Below are positions 47,930-56,921 of a stretch of DNA of 64,000 nt, in pieces. A program made the translations under genes and the position numbers. Origin of the DNA: Poriferisodalis sp965204125 (GTDB lineage Bacteria; Actinomycetota; Acidimicrobiia; Acidimicrobiales; Poriferisodalaceae); contig NZ_OZ241968.1 in the NCBI RefSeq assembly GCF_965204125.1, positions 1,302,001 through 1,366,000 of the forward strand, given 5' to 3'. The notes below the pieces were generated by a model that was not told the DNA's origin, ran no database searches, and worked only from the letters and a program-made list of their open reading frames with translations. Each line of letters begins with the position of its first letter. Position 1 is the stretch's first letter.

Positions 47930-48361
47930 ATGAGCGAACAACCCAGGCGAACGCCATCTGCCTCCGAGCGCAACCGGGCGCTGTATGTCATCTCGGTGGC
48001 GGCCGAACTGGCCGGCGTGCATGCTCAAACGCTGCGGATCTATGAGCGCAAGGGCTTGCTGGCGCCCGCACGCACCTCCGGCGGCAGCCGCCGGTACAGC
48101 GACCGCGACATTGCGATGCTCAACCGCATCAGCCAGCTCACCAGCGAAGGACTCAACCTGGCAGGCGTCAAGCGCGTGATGGATCTGGAGGAGCGCGTGG
48201 CGGCACTGGAGCGCAAGCTCGCCGACGTGCAAGCCGAGGCAGCCACGCTGGTGGCAGAGACGCACCGGCAGTACCGGCGTGACCTGGTGCCGCTGCCGCA
48301 GACCGATCTCATCAGGCGTCCGGGCTCGGGGCCCGGAGCAGGGCCGAACCCGCACGGCTGA
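47930..48361 (+). CDS. hspR: HspR-type MerR-family heat-shock repressor
   Basis: The 143-residue regulator has a MerR HTH: YVISVAAELAGVHAQTLRIY, ERKGLLAPARTSGGSRRYSD and NRISQLTSEGLNLAGVKRVM. A coiled coil follows (VAALERKLADVQAEAATL). HspR represses dnaK and clpB operons in actinobacteria, using DnaK as co-repressor. Its place between dnaJ and clpB fits. Confidence 0.92.
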   Translation: MSEQPRRTPSASERNRALYVISVAAELAGVHAQTLRIYERKGLLAPARTSGGSRRYSDRDIAMLNRISQLTSEGLNLAGVKRVMDLEERVAALERKLADVQAEAATLVAETHRQYRRDLVPLPQTDLIRRPGSGPGAGPNPHG

Positions 48362-48409
48362 GGCAGTCGTCCGCCAACCGTTGAATCAATAAATCTAAGT
48401 CATTCATTA

Positions 48410-48431
48410 TCAAGTTTTCTGCTACACTTGA
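48410..48431. promoter_or_regulatory. Inverted repeat just upstream of clpB
   Basis: TCAAGT-N10-ACTTGA is a perfect 6-bp inverted repeat ending 4 bp before the clpB start, in an AT-rich stretch that also has CTAAGT at 48395. Position suggests a repressor site, HspR being the obvious candidate. It differs from the published HAIR arrangement (CTTGAGT-N7-ACTCAAG). Confidence 0.45.
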
Positions 48432-48435
48432 CATC

Positions 48436-51000
48436 ATGAACAACGACGCAGATCCTCGCAACCGCCCGCTGCCGTCCAGCCCGCTGACGCACAAGTGCCA
48501 AGAAGCGCTGGCATCGGCTGCTCAAACCGCGCAGAGCCGGGGCCACGCCGAGCTCACCCGGGCTCACCTGCTGCTGGCGCTCGTATCGCAGCCGGAGGGC
48601 CTGGTGCTCCCCGTGCTCGCACGCGCCGGCATCGAGCCGGCTGTCGTGCGTACGCGTGCGCTCGAGGCACTCGAGCGGCTGCCGCGCAGCTTCAGCACGC
48701 AAACCCATCAGCCGCCCGGGCTCGCCCGTGAGCTGGCCGAAACGCTGCAGGCTGCCGACGCCGAGCGCGCCCAGCTGGGCGACGACTACCTGTCCACCGA
48801 GCACCTGCTGCTGGCGCTCGCTGACGATCTCGACGCCGACCGCGACGCGCTGGCGGCGCAGGTCGGCGAGCTGCGCGGCAGCACACGGGTCACGTCGCCG
48901 ACTCCGGAGAATTCCTATGAAGCACTCGAGCGATTCGGCCGCGATCTCACGGCCGAGGCTCGCGATGACAAGCTCGATCCTGTCATCGGCCGCGATGACG
49001 AGATCCGGCGGATCATCCAGGTGCTGTCGAGGCGCACCAAGAACAACCCGGTGCTGATCGGCGAGCCAGGCGTCGGCAAGACGGCGATCGTCGAAGGTTT
49101 GGCCCGCCGCATCGCCGAGGGTGACGTTCCCGACGGCCTGCGCGACAAGCGTGTCGTCGCGCTGGACCTGGCGGCGATGGTGGCAGGCGCCAAGTACCGG
49201 GGCGAGTTCGAGGAGCGGCTCGAAGCGGTGCTGGCTGAGATCGTCGAGTCCGACGGCGAGATCATCACGTTCCTGGACGAGGTGCACACGCTGGTAGGTG
49301 CGGGCGCGGGCGGCGACAGCTCGCTCGACGCAGCCAACATGCTCAAGCCGATGCTGGCGCGCGGGCAGCTGCGCTTGGTGGGCGCAACGACGCTCGACGA
49401 GTACCGCCAGCACATCGAGGACGACGCTGCGCTCGAACGGCGCTTCGCGCCCGTCTATGTGGGCGAGCCGTCGGTCACCGATGCGGTGGCCATTCTGCGC
49501 GGGCTGAAAGAGCGCTACGAGGTCCACCATGGCGTGCGCATCACCGATGCGGCGCTGGTTGCCGCGGTCACGCTGTCGGATCGCTATCTGCGAGAGCGTT
49601 TTTTGCCTGACAAGGCCATCGATCTGATGGACGAGGCTGCCAGCCGCCTGCGGATCGAGATCGACTCGGTGCCGCTGGAGATCGACGTGTGCGAACGGCG
49701 CATCCGCCAGCTCGAGATCGAGGAGCTGGCGCTGAGCGGCGAGGACTCGTCAATCGCCGAGGAACTGGCGTCTGAGCGCGAGCGCGTTGCGGGGCTCAAG
49801 GCGCACTGGCAGGCGGAGAAAGCGGCGATCGACCAGATCCGGGCGCTGAAGTCCGAAGCGGAGGCGCTGGCCGTCGCGGTCGAGCGCGAGACAGATCTTG
49901 AGCGGGCCGCGGAGATCCGCTTCGGGCAGCTGCCCGAGGTGCACCGGCGGCTCGATGAAGCAGCCGGGGAGCTGGCACGACTGCAGGCCAGCAAGCGGAT
50001 CCTGCGGGAAGAGGTGGACGCGAACGACATCGCCGAGGTGGTGTCGCGCTGGACGGGCATCGCCACGAGCCGGCTGCTCGAAGGAGAGGTGCACAAGCTG
50101 GTGCACCTCGAAGAGACGCTGGCCCACCGAGTCGTCGGCCAGGTGCATGCCGTTGCGGCGGTTGCCAACGCCATCCGTCGCAGCCGCGCTGGGCTGAGCG
50201 AGCCGGATCGGCCCATCGGGAGCTTTCTGTTCCTGGGCCCGACCGGTGTCGGCAAGACCGAGCTGGCGCGTGCGTTGGCCGAAGCGCTGTTCGACGACGA
50301 GCGAGCCATGGTGCGCATCGACATGTCGGAGTATCTGGAACGGCACTCGGTCAGCCGGCTGATCGGCGCGCCTCCCGGGTACATCGGCCATGACGACGGC
50401 GGCCAGCTGACCGAGGCCGTCCGCCGCCGTCCGTACTCGGTCGTGTTGCTCGATGAGATCGAGAAAGCACACGCCGACGTCTTCAGCGTGCTGCTGCAGG
50501 TGCTCGACGACGGTCGGCTGACGGACGGTCAGGGGCGCACCGTCGACTTCTCCAACGTCGTGCTCATCATGACGTCGAACCTGACGGTGGACCCAGCGGA
50601 GTTCTTCGCACCGGAGTTCATCAACCGCGTCGACGAGATCCTGCAATTCGACGCCCTCAGCCGCAGCGACGTGGCTGCGATTGCGGAACGGCAGCTGGAG
50701 ATCCTGCGCACCCGTCTTGCCGATCGCGAGATCACATTGGAGCTGACCGCAGAGGCATCGGCGCTGCTCGCCAACCGCGGCTACGACCCCGCCTACGGCG
50801 CCCGGCCGCTCCGGCGTCTAGTCCAGCGTGAACTGACCGATCCACTGGCCTCCGGTCTGCTCGATGGCACGTTCGCCGATGGCGACGCCGTGACGGTGGA
50901 CAACGTCGACGGCTCGTTCCGCCTCAGCACACCGTTGCCGCCGGCACGCACCGCAGCCGAGGAATCCGGCGGCTTCGCGCCGCTCGCAGAAGCCTCTTGA
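48436..51000 (+). CDS. clpB: ATP-dependent disaggregase ClpB
   Basis: The 854-residue Hsp100 has an N-terminal repeat domain. NBD1 has Walker A GEPGVGKTAIVEGLARRIAE and Walker B IITFLDEVHTLVGAGAG. The coiled-coil M domain spans about 400-530. NBD2 has GPTGVGKTELARALAEALFD and VVLLDEIEKAH. It rescues aggregated proteins with DnaK. Between the NBD2 sensor-1 TSNL and the arginine-finger region PEFINRVDE there are only 9 residues, where most ClpB proteins have about 30; motifs on both sides are intact. It has its own promoter region after hspR. Confidence 0.93.
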   Translation: MNNDADPRNRPLPSSPLTHKCQEALASAAQTAQSRGHAELTRAHLLLALVSQPEGLVLPVLARAGIEPAVVRTRALEALERLPRSFSTQTHQPPGLARELAETLQAADAERAQLGDDYLSTEHLLLALADDLDADRDALAAQVGELRGSTRVTSPTPENSYEALERFGRDLTAEARDDKLDPVIGRDDEIRRIIQVLSRRTKNNPVLIGEPGVGKTAIVEGLARRIAEGDVPDGLRDKRVVALDLAAMVAGAKYRGEFEERLEAVLAEIVESDGEIITFLDEVHTLVGAGAGGDSSLDAANMLKPMLARGQLRLVGATTLDEYRQHIEDDAALERRFAPVYVGEPSVTDAVAILRGLKERYEVHHGVRITDAALVAAVTLSDRYLRERFLPDKAIDLMDEAASRLRIEIDSVPLEIDVCERRIRQLEIEELALSGEDSSIAEELASERERVAGLKAHWQAEKAAIDQIRALKSEAEALAVAVERETDLERAAEIRFGQLPEVHRRLDEAAGELARLQASKRILREEVDANDIAEVVSRWTGIATSRLLEGEVHKLVHLEETLAHRVVGQVHAVAAVANAIRRSRAGLSEPDRPIGSFLFLGPTGVGKTELARALAEALFDDERAMVRIDMSEYLERHSVSRLIGAPPGYIGHDDGGQLTEAVRRRPYSVVLLDEIEKAHADVFSVLLQVLDDGRLTDGQGRTVDFSNVVLIMTSNLTVDPAEFFAPEFINRVDEILQFDALSRSDVAAIAERQLEILRTRLADREITLELTAEASALLANRGYDPAYGARPLRRLVQRELTDPLASGLLDGTFADGDAVTVDNVDGSFRLSTPLPPARTAAEESGGFAPLAEAS

Positions 51001-51015
51001 GGGGTGCCCCGGACG

Positions 51016-51038
51016 GCCGGATCCACCGGAAATCCGGC
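51016..51038 (+). terminator. Hairpin terminator after clpB
   Basis: GCCGGAT and ATCCGGC form a 7-bp stem around a 9-base loop, 15 bp after the clpB stop. No U-tract follows. It separates the heat-shock genes from the purine cluster. Confidence 0.5.
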
Positions 51039-51113
51039 GGCCCTGGAGGGGTCACTCCCTAGACTGATTTGGTGACGACGACAGCATCCTGCCGGCTGGC
51101 GATGGGTTGAATC

Positions 51114-52394
51114 ATGCCCGGCTCGATCGTCGTAGGAACGCAATGGGGCGACGAGGGCAAGGGCCGCATCGTCGACATCGTCGCCAAGGAATGCCAGCAC
51201 GTCGTTCGCTACCAAGGCGGCCACAACGCGGGGCACACGATCGTCGTCGACAGCGAGACGTTCGCCCTGCAGCTCATACCCAGCGGGGTGCTGTACGACC
51301 ACGTGACGCCGATCATCGGCAACGGCGTGGTGATCAATCCGTGGGTGCTGATCGACGAGATCGACATGCTCGCCAGCCGCGGCGTCGACTGCGGCCGGTT
51401 GATGCTCAGCCCTGCGGCGCATCTGGTGCTGCCCTACCACCAGATCACCGACGAGCTCGCCGAAGCGCAACGCGGCGATGCCAAGCTCGGTACCACCAAG
51501 CGCGGCATCGGGCCTGCGTACGCCGACAAGGCGGCACGAGTCGGGCTGCGAGTCGAGGATCTGCTCGAGCCGATGACGCTGCGCTCGCGGTTGCTGAGCG
51601 TGCTAGCTGACCGCAACGCTTACCTGCAGCGGGTGTACGACCATCCCGGCGTCGATCCCGACGAGTTGGCCGACCAGCTCATCACTGAGGTGGCACCCCG
51701 GCTGGCGCCGCTGGTGGCCGACACCATCGGCTGGCTCCACGAGGCACTGCACGCGGGCGAGCGCGTGCTGTTCGAAGGCGCCCAGGCCACCTTCCTCGAC
51801 CTCGACCACGGCACCTACCCCTTCGTCACGTCGTCGAACCCGGTGGCGGGGTTCGCGCTGGTCGGCTCGGGCATCGGGCCCGGCGCGATCGATCAGGTCA
51901 TCGGCATCGCCAAGGCGTACACCACCCGGGTGGGCTCTGGGCCCTTCGTCACCGAGCTGGGTGGCGAGACGGGTGAGCATCTGCGAGATCGCGGTGCGGA
52001 ATACGGCACCAACACCAACCGGCCGCGCCGCTGCGGCTGGTTCGACGCCGTCATGGGCCGCCAGGCAGTGCGCCTGAACGCCTGCACCGAGATCGCGCTT
52101 ACCAAGCTCGACGTGCTCGACGAACTCGACACGATCAAGGTCTGCGTCGCCTACGAGGTGGACGGCCACCGCTACGACTACCTGCCGCACCTGCGCTCGC
52201 TGCACGACCGGGCTGTCCCCGTCTACGCCACGCTGCCGGGCTGGAAGACGCCGCTCGACAAGGTCACCCAGCGATGGCAGCTGCCGCGCCAAGCGGTCGA
52301 CTACATCGTGTTCCTCGAACGCCAGCTCGGCTTGCCGATCCGGTATGTCTGCGTCGGCCCGGGACGCGAGCAGTACATCCGCTTCGCAGCGTGA
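51114..52394 (+). CDS. purA: Adenylosuccinate synthase
   Basis: The 426-residue enzyme joins IMP and aspartate using GTP, the first step to AMP. It has GTQWGDEGKGRIVDIVAKEC with the catalytic Asp, QGGHNAGHTIVVDSETF, GTTKRGIGPAYADKAARVGL and VLFEGAQATFLDLDHGTYPF. Length is standard. It heads the rightward purine cluster. Confidence 0.96.
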   Translation: MPGSIVVGTQWGDEGKGRIVDIVAKECQHVVRYQGGHNAGHTIVVDSETFALQLIPSGVLYDHVTPIIGNGVVINPWVLIDEIDMLASRGVDCGRLMLSPAAHLVLPYHQITDELAEAQRGDAKLGTTKRGIGPAYADKAARVGLRVEDLLEPMTLRSRLLSVLADRNAYLQRVYDHPGVDPDELADQLITEVAPRLAPLVADTIGWLHEALHAGERVLFEGAQATFLDLDHGTYPFVTSSNPVAGFALVGSGIGPGAIDQVIGIAKAYTTRVGSGPFVTELGGETGEHLRDRGAEYGTNTNRPRRCGWFDAVMGRQAVRLNACTEIALTKLDVLDELDTIKVCVAYEVDGHRYDYLPHLRSLHDRAVPVYATLPGWKTPLDKVTQRWQLPRQAVDYIVFLERQLGLPIRYVCVGPGREQYIRFAA

Positions 52395-52437
52395 GCTGCG
52401 AAGTTTGGACCCAGCGCCGCGTGAGGGGGGAGCCTTC

Positions 52438-53709
52438 ATGAAGGTCTGTGTGGTCGGCCAGGGCGGGCGCGAGCATGCGTTTGCGAGCGCCCTGGCACGA
52501 ACCGCCGATGTCGTCGTCACGCCGGGCAATCCCGGCATACCCGGCAGCACCACTGCTGGTCCTGGCGAGATCGATGCTGACCTGTACGTCATCGGCCCGG
52601 AGGGGCCGCTGGCTGACGGCTTGGCGGATCGCCTGCGGGCGAGCGGCCGGCTCGTGTTCGGACCGGGTGCCGACGGCGCCATGCTCGAGAGCTCGAAGGC
52701 GTGGATGAAGGAAGTAGTCAGCGCCGCCGGTGTGCCCACGGCGGGCTACGCCACCTTTGACAACGACCCCGCAGGCCGCCGTGCAGCGCACGCCTACTTG
52801 GAGACGCTGCCGCCGCCGTACGTCGTCAAGACCAGCGGCCTCGCTGCCGGCAAAGGCGTGCTGGTCAGCGACGAGCTGGTCGAAGCCCATGCTGACGTCG
52901 ACGCCAAGCTGGACGGCACGGCGTTCGGGGATGCCGGCCGCCGGATCGTGATCGAAGAGGGAATGCGCGGCCCCGAAGTGTCGCTGTTCGCGCTCTGCGA
53001 CGGTCGCCGCGCCGTGCTGCTGCCTACGGCTGTGCGCGATCACAAGCGCATCGGAGACGGCGACACGGGGCCGAACACTGGCGGCATGGGCTGCGTGTCG
53101 CCGCTGGCCGATGTCGACCGGACCGCCTGCGTCGAACTGGCCGCGATGGCATTCGAGCCGACGCTGGCCGAGTTGATCCGGCGAGGCGTCGACTACCGCG
53201 GCGTGCTCTATGCGGGCTTCATGCTGACGCCCGACGGTCCCCGCCTGCTGGAGTTCAACGTCCGCTTCGGCGATCCCGAGGCCCAGGTGACGCTGCCGCG
53301 CATCGAGAACGATCTCGCCCAGCTCTTGGCGGGTGCCGCAGCGGGCGAGCTGACCGACGAGGTCGTCGTCTCCGACGATGCCATGGTGTGCGTCGTGTGC
53401 GCCGCGGAGGGCTACCCGGCAGCGCCGCGTACCGGTGACGTCATCGCTGGTCTCGAGCGTGCGCGTGGAGTGCCAGGCGTCACCGTGTTCTGTGCGGGCG
53501 TCGGGGCCGGCGACGGGCGGACGCTTCCGCCTGAGTCGCTGGTGACCGGGGGCGGTCGGGTGCTGAATGTCTGCGGCCGCGGGCCCGATGTGGCGGTGGC
53601 GCGCGACCGCGCATACGAAGCCGTGCGGCAGCTCAGCTGGCCGGGCATGACCTACCGCACCGACATCGCGGCCGCCGAGGCCGCGGCATCCACCGCGCTC
53701 AGCCGATGA
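52438..53709 (+). CDS. purD: Phosphoribosylamine-glycine ligase (GARS)
   Basis: The 423-residue ATP-grasp enzyme makes GAR from phosphoribosylamine and glycine. It begins MKVCVVGQGGREHAFASALA and has PPPYVVKTSGLAAGKGVLV, the dGDTGPNTGGMGCVSP loop and FNVRFGDPEAQVTLPRIEND. The ATG at 52438 follows a GGGGGAG site; the frame is open to 52345 inside purA. Confidence 0.95.
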   Translation: MKVCVVGQGGREHAFASALARTADVVVTPGNPGIPGSTTAGPGEIDADLYVIGPEGPLADGLADRLRASGRLVFGPGADGAMLESSKAWMKEVVSAAGVPTAGYATFDNDPAGRRAAHAYLETLPPPYVVKTSGLAAGKGVLVSDELVEAHADVDAKLDGTAFGDAGRRIVIEEGMRGPEVSLFALCDGRRAVLLPTAVRDHKRIGDGDTGPNTGGMGCVSPLADVDRTACVELAAMAFEPTLAELIRRGVDYRGVLYAGFMLTPDGPRLLEFNVRFGDPEAQVTLPRIENDLAQLLAGAAAGELTDEVVVSDDAMVCVVCAAEGYPAAPRTGDVIAGLERARGVPGVTVFCAGVGAGDGRTLPPESLVTGGGRVLNVCGRGPDVAVARDRAYEAVRQLSWPGMTYRTDIAAAEAAASTALSR

Positions 53710-53812
53710 GCGCGGCGCTGGATGCCCGCGGGTGCATCGGACATCGCCCAGTCGCCGACTCCGGGCGGCGAGACTCTGGGCGCAAGCTGACGTGTGACAG
53801 GGGAATACACCT

Positions 53813-54259
53813 ATGAAGGTCGCGATCTTGATGGGCTCGCCGAACGATGCGTCGAAGATGGCTCCCGCCGCCGAGATGCTCGACAGGTTCGGCGTCGAAC
53901 ACGTGACCGAGGTGATGAGCGCCCATCGCACACCTGCAGCCGTGGCGTCGTTCGCGACCGGAGCACGCGACGCCGGCTTTGCCGCGGTCATCTGCGGGGC
54001 CGGCATGGCAGCGCATCTGGCCGGCGTGGTGGCTGCCCACACCACCCTGCCGGTCATCGGCGTGCCGCTCAGCGGCGGCCTCGCCGACGGCCTCGATGCG
54101 TTGCTGTCGACGGTGCAGATGCCGAAGGGCATCCCGGTCGCCACCGTCGCAGTGAACGGCTCGGCGAATGCGGCAGTGCTGGTCACCGAGATGCTGGCCG
54201 TGACCGATGCGGAGCTCGCTGCCCGTCTGGACGAGTTCCGCGCCGCTGGTGCCCGGTGA
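53813..54259 (+). CDS. purE: N5-CAIR mutase (class I PurE)
   Basis: The 148-residue PurE moves the carboxylate of N5-CAIR to give CAIR. It has VAILMGSPNDASKMAPAAEM, EVMSAHRTPAAVASFATGAR, CGAGMAAHLAGVVAAHTTLP and PVIGVPLSGG. The motif normally GS-SDWP reads GSPNDASK, a modest variation. No purK is present in the window. Confidence 0.94.
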   Translation: MKVAILMGSPNDASKMAPAAEMLDRFGVEHVTEVMSAHRTPAAVASFATGARDAGFAAVICGAGMAAHLAGVVAAHTTLPVIGVPLSGGLADGLDALLSTVQMPKGIPVATVAVNGSANAAVLVTEMLAVTDAELAARLDEFRAAGAR

Positions 54260-54266
54260 GTTTGGC

Positions 54267-55697
54267 GTGAGTCCCGAGGTCGTCCCCAATGTTCTGGCGT
54301 CGCGCTACGCCTCTGCGGAGATGGCCGAGCTGTGGTCGCCCCGACACAAGGTCATCCTCGAGCGGCGGCTGTGGTTAGCGGTGCTCGAGGCGCAGCGAGA
54401 CGCGGGTGTCGACGTGCCAGAGGGCGCGCTGGAGGCGTACCGAAACGTCGTCGAGGTGGTCGACCTCGACTCGATCACCGAGCGGGAACGGATCACCCGC
54501 CACGACGTGAAGGCACGCATCGAGGAGTTCTGCGCGCTCGCTGGCTACGAGCAGATCCACCGAGCCATGACGTCGCGCGATGTCACCGAGAACGTCGAGC
54601 AGTGCCAGGTCACCGCAGCATTGGGCTTGGCCGCCCGGCGCATGGCGGCCTTCATCGTGCGCACCGCCGCGTTGGCCAGCGCCCACCGAGATCTCGTGAT
54701 GACAGCGCGCACGCACAATGTGCCCGCGCAAGCAACCACGCTGGGCAAGCGCTGGGCCACGATCGGCACCGAGGCGCTCGCGTCGCTCGAGCGCATCGAG
54801 GAGCTCGTGGCGCGCTACCCGCTGCGTGGCATCCGCGGACCGGTGGGCACCCAGCAGGACATGCTGGAGCTGTTGGGCGGCGATCAGGCGGCGGTGGATC
54901 GCCTGGAGCGACGCATCGCGGCCGAGCTGGGGTTCACCCGGGTGCTCGGTTCCGCCGGGCAGATCTATCCCCGCTCACTTGACCTGGACGTTGTCGCAGC
55001 GCTGGTCGGCGCCGCAGCACCGCTCGGCAACATGGCGCTCGGCGTGCGGCTCGCCGCCGGGCACGAACTGGTCACCGAAGGCTTCGCTGCCGGCCAAGTC
55101 GGTTCGTCTGCCATGCCGCACAAGATGAACACCCGCTCGTGCGAGCGGATCACCGGCCTCGTGACCGTCCTGCGCGGACATCTCACGATGGCCTCGCAGC
55201 TTGCCGGCGACCAATGGGACGAGGGTGATGTGAGCTGCTCGGTGGTGCGCCGCATCGTGCTCCCCGATGCGTTCTTCGCACTCGACGGAGCGCTGGAGAC
55301 TGCCTTCAGCGTCCTCGACGGCTTCGCCGTCTTTCCGGCTCGGGTCGAAGCCGAACTGGCCGCATACCTGCCGTTTCTCGCCACCACCCGCCTGCTTGCC
55401 GCCGCTGTGGCAGCAGGCGCCGGCCGCGAGGAGGCGCACGAGCGCATCGGCGCCCATGCGACCGCGACGGTGCTGGCGCTGCGCGAGGGCACCGTCGACC
55501 GCAATGATCTCGCGGTTCGCATAGCGGCCGATTCCGAGCTGCAGCTCAGCCACGACGACGTCGCCGCGGCGCTGGCGGATCCGGCGTCGTTCAGCGGCCG
55601 CGCCGCAGATCAAGTCGACGAGTTCGTGGCCGCCGCGGGCAAGGTGGCGGAACGGTACGGCGCAGCCGTCGACTACGAGCCGGGCGAGGTGCTGTGA
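54267..55697 (+). CDS. purB: Adenylosuccinate lyase
   Basis: The 476-residue lyase acts twice in purine synthesis, on SAICAR and on adenylosuccinate. It has LASRYASAEMAELWSPRHKV, HRAMTSRDVTENVEQCQV, ARTHNVPAQATTLGKRWATI and the fumarase signature GSSAMPHKMNTRSCERITGL with the catalytic Ser loop. The GTG at 54267 (VSPEVVPNVL) lies 7 bp after purE; the frame is open back into purE. Confidence 0.93.
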   Translation: MSPEVVPNVLASRYASAEMAELWSPRHKVILERRLWLAVLEAQRDAGVDVPEGALEAYRNVVEVVDLDSITERERITRHDVKARIEEFCALAGYEQIHRAMTSRDVTENVEQCQVTAALGLAARRMAAFIVRTAALASAHRDLVMTARTHNVPAQATTLGKRWATIGTEALASLERIEELVARYPLRGIRGPVGTQQDMLELLGGDQAAVDRLERRIAAELGFTRVLGSAGQIYPRSLDLDVVAALVGAAAPLGNMALGVRLAAGHELVTEGFAAGQVGSSAMPHKMNTRSCERITGLVTVLRGHLTMASQLAGDQWDEGDVSCSVVRRIVLPDAFFALDGALETAFSVLDGFAVFPARVEAELAAYLPFLATTRLLAAAVAAGAGREEAHERIGAHATATVLALREGTVDRNDLAVRIAADSELQLSHDDVAAALADPASFSGRAADQVDEFVAAAGKVAERYGAAVDYEPGEVL

Positions 55698-55739
55698 GCC
55701 GAGCAGCGGGTGATGACCAACGATGACAAGAGAGGCAAC

Positions 55740-56645
55740 GTGAGCGAGCTCGAGCTAGTCCACCGCGGGAAGGTACGCGAGATGTACCGCGTCGACGACA
55801 GGCACCTGTTGATGGTCGCCAGCGACCGCATCTCGGCCTTCGACGTCGTGTTCAACGAACCGGTGCCCGACAAGGGCCGAGTGCTGACGGCCATGACGGC
55901 CTGGTGGTCGACCTGGCTCGGCGACATCGCACCGACCCATGTGGTCTCAGCCGACCCCGCCGACTTCCCGGCTGCGGCACGACGATCCGAATGGGCCGGC
56001 CGAGCCCTGCTCGTTCGCCGGGCGGAGATGCTGCCGATCGAGTGCATCGTGCGCGGGTACATCACCGGTTCGGCATGGAAGGAATACCGCGAGCGCGGCA
56101 CCATGCACGACGAGCCGCTGCCGGCCGGCTTGCTCGAGTCGCAGCAGCTCCCCGAGCCGGTCTTCACGCCGTCCACCAAGGCAACCGATGGGCACGACGT
56201 GAACATCTCGTTTGACGCCGCCGCAGAGCTGGTCGGCGACGACGCGGCCACTGCCGCCCGCCAAGTGTGCGTCGATGCCTACAGCACGGCGGCCGCCCAT
56301 GCATCCGAGCGAGGGATCATCATCGCCGACACCAAGTTCGAGCTGGGCTATGTGGACGGCGCCTTGGTCGTCGCCGACGAGTGGCTCACTCCCGACTCGT
56401 CACGCTTCTGGCCCAAGGATCACTGGCAGCCCGGCGCATCGCCGCCGTCGCTCGACAAGCAGCCGGTGCGCGACGCCACCGAAGCCACCGGCTGGAACAA
56501 GGAGCCGCCCCCGCCGCCGCTCACCGGTGAGGTGGTTGCCGCCACCCGTGCTCGCTACATCGAGGCGTACGAGACGCTGACCGGCGAGTCGTTCGTCGAC
56601 TGGTTGGCGCACCCCGGCGCGCCGGCGGGAGCCACCGCTTCATGA
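55740..56645 (+). CDS. purC: SAICAR synthetase
   Basis: The 301-residue enzyme condenses CAIR with aspartate. It has ELVHRGKVREMYRVDDRHLL, VASDRISAFDVVFNEPVPDK, IVRGYITGSAWKEYRERGTM and IIADTKFELGYVDGALVVAD. The GTG at 55740 has AGAGG at good spacing and starts at the conserved region; an upstream GTG at 55710 adds ten residues. It overlaps purS by ATGA. Confidence 0.94.
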   Translation: MSELELVHRGKVREMYRVDDRHLLMVASDRISAFDVVFNEPVPDKGRVLTAMTAWWSTWLGDIAPTHVVSADPADFPAAARRSEWAGRALLVRRAEMLPIECIVRGYITGSAWKEYRERGTMHDEPLPAGLLESQQLPEPVFTPSTKATDGHDVNISFDAAAELVGDDAATAARQVCVDAYSTAAAHASERGIIIADTKFELGYVDGALVVADEWLTPDSSRFWPKDHWQPGASPPSLDKQPVRDATEATGWNKEPPPPPLTGEVVAATRARYIEAYETLTGESFVDWLAHPGAPAGATAS

Positions 56646-56914
56646 ACCGCTGGGATGTGCTGGTGGAAGTCTCGCCACGAGCCGAGATTGCCGATCCAGC
56701 CGGCACCACGATCGAGCGAGCCCTCGCAGCGCTCGGATTTGGGGGTGTGAGCGGCGTGAGGGTCGGCAAAGCCATCCGCATGGAGGTCACCGCCGCAGAT
56801 GCTTCCGAGGCCCGTTCGGTGACGGAGCAGATGTGCGACCGCCTGCTGGCAAACCCGGTGATCGAGGACGCCCGCATCGAGCTGCGAGCCGTGGCGCAGG
56901 ATCACAACACGTGA
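56642..56914 (+). CDS. purS: FGAM synthase subunit PurS
   Basis: The 90-residue PurS is the small structural subunit of the three-part PurSQL FGAM synthase: DVLVEVSPRAEIADPAGTTI, GFGGVSGVRVGKAIRMEVT and VTEQMCDRLLANPVIEDARI. It overlaps purC and is followed 7 bp later by purQ. Confidence 0.93.
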   Translation: MNRWDVLVEVSPRAEIADPAGTTIERALAALGFGGVSGVRVGKAIRMEVTAADASEARSVTEQMCDRLLANPVIEDARIELRAVAQDHNT

Positions 56915-56921
56915 GCGCCCC

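Noticed and set aside
45782..48355. Minus-strand open frame of 857 codons
   Set aside because: It is antisense across dnaK, grpE, dnaJ and hspR. Composition is shadow-like and it crosses four firmly assigned genes.
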